Assembly (NCBI GenBank): GCA_903860195.1 | Contig: CAIOPO010000067.1 | Span: 1-46,362, forward strand | DNA from: an uncultured Opitutia bacterium | Lineage (GTDB): Bacteria; Verrucomicrobiota; Verrucomicrobiia; Opitutales; UBA953 | DNA: 46,362 nt | Direction of reading: 5' to 3' | Part shown: in pieces, positions 43,999 through 46,362 of the stretch | How the letters are laid out: each line of letters opens with the position of its first letter | Position numbering within the stretch: position 1 is the stretch's first letter | Position numbers and translations under genes: made by a program | The notes under the pieces: generated by a model | Told to the model about the DNA's origin: nothing | Databases searched by the model: none | Seen by the model: only the letters and a program-made list of their open reading frames with translations

Positions 43999-45507
43999 TC
44001 AGCTGCGACGGTAGACTTCCAGCCGGCAGTCATAGCCGCCAAGGTCGACCGTGCGGCGATGCTGTAGCGCCAGCGGAAGCCCTTCCGGCTCAAGCCGGAG
44101 CGGGTTGATGAAGACGAGCAGCCCGCCCGGCCTGAGCACCTGGGCCGAAACCTTGAAGAGGTCCGCAAAGAGGCCGTGCAGGTCCGGCACGCGGACGCGT
44201 CGGCCGAGGGGCGGATTCGTGATCACGAGGGAAACCGTGCCCGGCGACAGTGACGCCAGACGCGGCGAGTCGCGAAAATCGCATGCCAGAAATTCCGCCT
44301 TCACCCCGGAGATCTGCGCGGCCGCGAAATTGGCCCGCGCCATTTCGACCGCGGCCGGATCGATGTCCGTGCCCACGAGTCGCGTCACTCCGCCGAGGAA
44401 TGCGCGCTCCACAAGCTCGAGTCCTGACCCGCAGAAAGGGTCCCAGATCACCCCGTCAGCACCGGATGAAGCCCGGGCCAGACAGGCGGCCAGGGGCGGA
44501 TGGGAGGCGGCGTCGACCGCGTCCACCCGGTAATGCATGCGGGGGTTGGGCGTGACCCTGGGACGCAGTTCGACGAGGGCCCCCGCGGCTCCCGACGTGA
44601 CGTCGATGGAAAAGACCGCTGACTTGGGGTCGTTCAGCACACCCGGCTCGAGGGCGTAGGCGGCCTCGGCGATGCGCTCCATGAGCGCGGCGGAGGCTCC
44701 CGCAAGGGAGATGCGATACCGGGGCGGTCCGCCGCATAGGGCCTTCATGAGCGCCACCGCGTCGCGGCCGGCGATCAGGGCGGCGAGCGCATCGGGCGCG
44801 CCGGCGGAGGAAGGATTTTTGATCAGCCCCAACGGAAATGCCAAAGTGTCGAAGCACCGCATGCGGTAGGCCTTTGCGAGGGTGAAGGCGGCGGCGCTTT
44901 CGGCGATCACACAGCCCGCCCTGACCTCCCTGACCTTGAACTCCGCGGCGGCGGCCTCCTCCGCCACGAAGGACTCCAGACCGCGGCGGCACCGCAGATG
45001 CACGACCCTGCCGGAAGCTCCGGGGACTTCGGCTTCCATCCGCAGCGCGGAGCCGTCGGACTTCCTCGCCAGTCCCGCCTTCACCTTTCGGACCGACACC
45101 CCGGGCGTCTGCCCGGACTCGGCGGCACGCAAAGTCGCCTCCCCGCCCACCCGCTCCAGTGATTGCGCCAAACGGCGACGTTCTCGGTCTTCGTGGCTCG
45201 CCTTCATCGCTTCAAGCAGGGCCGACTCCTCGGCGGCGCCGGCCTGGAACTTGGGCAGCGCGGCGGCGGCGTATCGCCTCACCTTCTCCTCGCCGTCCTT
45301 CATGAGCGCCCGAAGCCAGTCCCGGGCGCGAGCTTTCAGACGCTCATCGGCGCAGGCTGAGACCACCGTGCCCACCGCCCGGATCAGCGCGACCCGGGCG
45401 ACGCGCTCCCGGCCCGTCAGCGCGTCGAACGCCGGCACCTCCTCCGCCAGAAGCCGTCCGGCGGGCAGCTCCCTCAGCCGCCGGTAGAGCTCGTTGTCGG
45501 ACCTCAT
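43999..45507 (-). CDS. RNA/DNA methyltransferase with N-terminal HEAT-like and THUMP-like regions
   Basis: A 502-residue protein of the TRM11/RlmL type. Residues 1-130 are helical and HEAT-like (RARDWLRALMKDGEEKVRRY, ALLEAMKASHEDRERRRLAQ). From about 165 a THUMP-like segment follows (HLRCRRGLESFVAEEAAAAE). The last 170 residues form a Rossmann methyltransferase with DPFCGSGLELVERA (SAM site), GTDIDPAAVEMARAN and the catalytic NPPLGRRV, the N-P-P-x motif of amino-group methylases. The target is probably guanine or adenine in RNA, but the exact position is unknown. ATG at 45507 is chosen; the frame continues upstream with a rather different, Arg-rich composition. It is convergent with ssrA and divergent from gltB. 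Confidence 0.78.
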   Translation of the reverse strand: MRSDNELYRRLRELPAGRLLAEEVPAFDALTGRERVARVALIRAVGTVVSACADERLKARARDWLRALMKDGEEKVRRYAAAALPKFQAGAAEESALLEAMKASHEDRERRRLAQSLERVGGEATLRAAESGQTPGVSVRKVKAGLARKSDGSALRMEAEVPGASGRVVHLRCRRGLESFVAEEAAAAEFKVREVRAGCVIAESAAAFTLAKAYRMRCFDTLAFPLGLIKNPSSAGAPDALAALIAGRDAVALMKALCGGPPRYRISLAGASAALMERIAEAAYALEPGVLNDPKSAVFSIDVTSGAAGALVELRPRVTPNPRMHYRVDAVDAASHPPLAACLARASSGADGVIWDPFCGSGLELVERAFLGGVTRLVGTDIDPAAVEMARANFAAAQISGVKAEFLACDFRDSPRLASLSPGTVSLVITNPPLGRRVRVPDLHGLFADLFKVSAQVLRPGGLLVFINPLRLEPEGLPLALQHRRTVDLGGYDCRLEVYRRS

Positions 45508-45690
45508 CCCGACCAAGACCGCCGCGACCCGGACGGTTGTCAACGGGAGAGCCCGACCGGCCGTCGGACCGTCGCCACGCATGCCGATTTTTCTTAGGAA
45601 AAAGCCCAAAGGTGGGCACGTCGCAAAGCGGGTCGCCACGCCCCGTCGGAACCCCTCCGGAAGCACGCCTGGACGACCTTAAAGTTGCTT

Positions 45691-45721
45691 TTGACAGGGG
45701 GGAATTATTGCCCACTAGATT
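45691..45721 (+). promoter_or_regulatory. Possible promoter of gltB
   Basis: A perfect TTGACA (45691-45696) is followed 19 bases later by TAGATT (45716-45721), 4 of 6 to the -10 consensus. The spacing is wider than usual. The same stretch has GG-N10-GC with TTGC at 45708-45711, which weakly resembles a sigma-54 site. The gltB start is 78 bases further on. Confidence 0.4.
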
Positions 45722-45798
45722 TAACGGACTTGCGACGTTTCCCAAGCGGCGCGGGCGGCTCCCAGACCTTTAACCGCAACTTTTCCGACCAAAACCAG

Positions 45799-46362
45799 AT
45801 GATGCATAACGGACTCCCCCCGAAACAGGGTCTTTACGATCCTCAGTTCGAGCACGATGCCTGTGGCGTCGGATTCGTCTGCCAGATGAAGGGCAAGCGT
45901 TCTCATGACATCATCCAGCAGGCGCTCACCATCCTGGTGAACCTGGACCACCGCGGCGCCTGCGGCTGCGAGACCAACACCGGCGACGGCGCCGGCATCC
46001 TGATCCAGATGCCGCACGCCTTCTTCGCCAAGGTCGGTCCGGCGGCCGGCATCGCGTCCCTGCCCAAGCCGGGTCACTACGGCGTGGGCATGCTCTACCT
46101 CTCCCCCGACAAGGCGGTCCGTGCGAAGTCCGAAGCCGTCCTCGCCGAACTCGCCAAGCAGGAAGGACTCGAGGTCCTCGGCTGGCGCACCGTCCCGACC
46201 GTCAACAAGACCCTCGGCAAGACCGCCGTCGCAAGCGAGCCCTGCGTCCGCCAGCTCTTCCTCGGCCGTCCCGCTTCCTGCGCCACCGACCAGGATTTCG
46301 AACGCAAGCTCTTCATCCTGGCCAAGCAGGCCCACAACCGCCTCCGCGCTTCCGGGCAGGAC
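45799..46362 (+). CDS. gltB: Glutamate synthase large subunit, N-terminal part (3' end outside window)
   Basis: The first 188 codons of the glutamate synthase large chain, open to the window edge. The enzyme moves the amide of glutamine to 2-oxoglutarate. The start gives MMHNGLPPKQGLYDPQFEHD followed by ACGVGF. Cys22 is the amidotransferase nucleophile, exposed when the short propeptide is removed. The class II glutaminase block continues with NLDHRGACGCETNTGDGAGI. ATG 45802 is an equally possible start. No Shine-Dalgarno is seen. The rest of the glutaminase domain, the FMN domain and the Fe-S region lie downstream. Confidence 0.93.
   Translation, partial: MMHNGLPPKQGLYDPQFEHDACGVGFVCQMKGKRSHDIIQQALTILVNLDHRGACGCETNTGDGAGILIQMPHAFFAKVGPAAGIASLPKPGHYGVGMLYLSPDKAVRAKSEAVLAELAKQEGLEVLGWRTVPTVNKTLGKTAVASEPCVRQLFLGRPASCATDQDFERKLFILAKQAHNRLRASGQD

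Overview
The window is GC-rich, densely coded bacterial chromosome with about 37 genes and almost no spacing. The gene families point to the Verrucomicrobiota, probably an Opitutae-like lineage; this is inference from gene content, not a phylogeny. Supporting signs are an exosortase, a secreted esterase/beta-helix set, a COG3014-YcfL-LpoB lipoprotein cluster, a tmRNA whose tag ends ALALAA, and general lack of Shine-Dalgarno motifs. I see no phage, insertion sequence, integrase or CRISPR array. This is core chromosome with unusual versions of envelope and transport genes.

Layout. 1-3853 (+): the end of a Mn-type superoxide dismutase and its terminator, then three coupled secreted genes (alpha/beta esterase, SASA-type acetylesterase, beta-helix protein). 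3857-10982 (-): an adenylate-kinase-like protein with an extra C-terminal domain, a secreted unknown, glycogen phosphorylase, and a PlsC/acyl-ACP synthetase fusion. 11072-19626 (+): one run with mostly stop/start overlaps encoding a YejABEF-like peptide ABC importer, an exosortase and glycogen synthase. 19757-23674 (+): an outer-membrane barrel, lipoyl synthase and a UvrD/PcrA-like helicase. 23759-28569 (+): serA-plsY-hom-lysC. 28620-35071 (+): a large helical-repeat protein, an ExbB/ExbD-like pair, uppS, cdsA and miaA. 35197-39030 (+): peroxiredoxin, aconitase and type II dehydroquinase. 39034-43423 (-): a FAD oxidoreductase, the LpoB/YcfL/COG3014 lipoproteins and an AEC permease. 43582-43948 (+): ssrA (tmRNA), then a HEAT/THUMP-like methyltransferase (-), and the start of gltB (+) running off the end.

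How the genes work together. Glycogen is both made (glgA) and broken down (glgP). Envelope building is heavily represented: UppS supplies the lipid carrier, CdsA and PlsY supply phospholipid, LpoB-type lipoproteins would activate a penicillin-binding protein, and the exosortase would process sorted surface proteins. Amino-acid supply is served by SerA, Hom, LysC, AroQ and GltB.

Most interesting: (1) an ExbB/ExbD-like pair in which the three textbook proton-path residues (two Thr in ExbB, one Asp in ExbD) all appear replaced, overlapping a 916-residue repeat protein; (2) YejB- and YejE-like permeases that each carry an extra extracytoplasmic block of about 80 residues, in one coupled operon with an exosortase and glycogen synthase; (3) the adenylate-kinase-like fusion; (4) a tmRNA with a 17-codon tag, preceded by a promoter and a perfect 12-bp palindrome. 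All alignments were made by eye.
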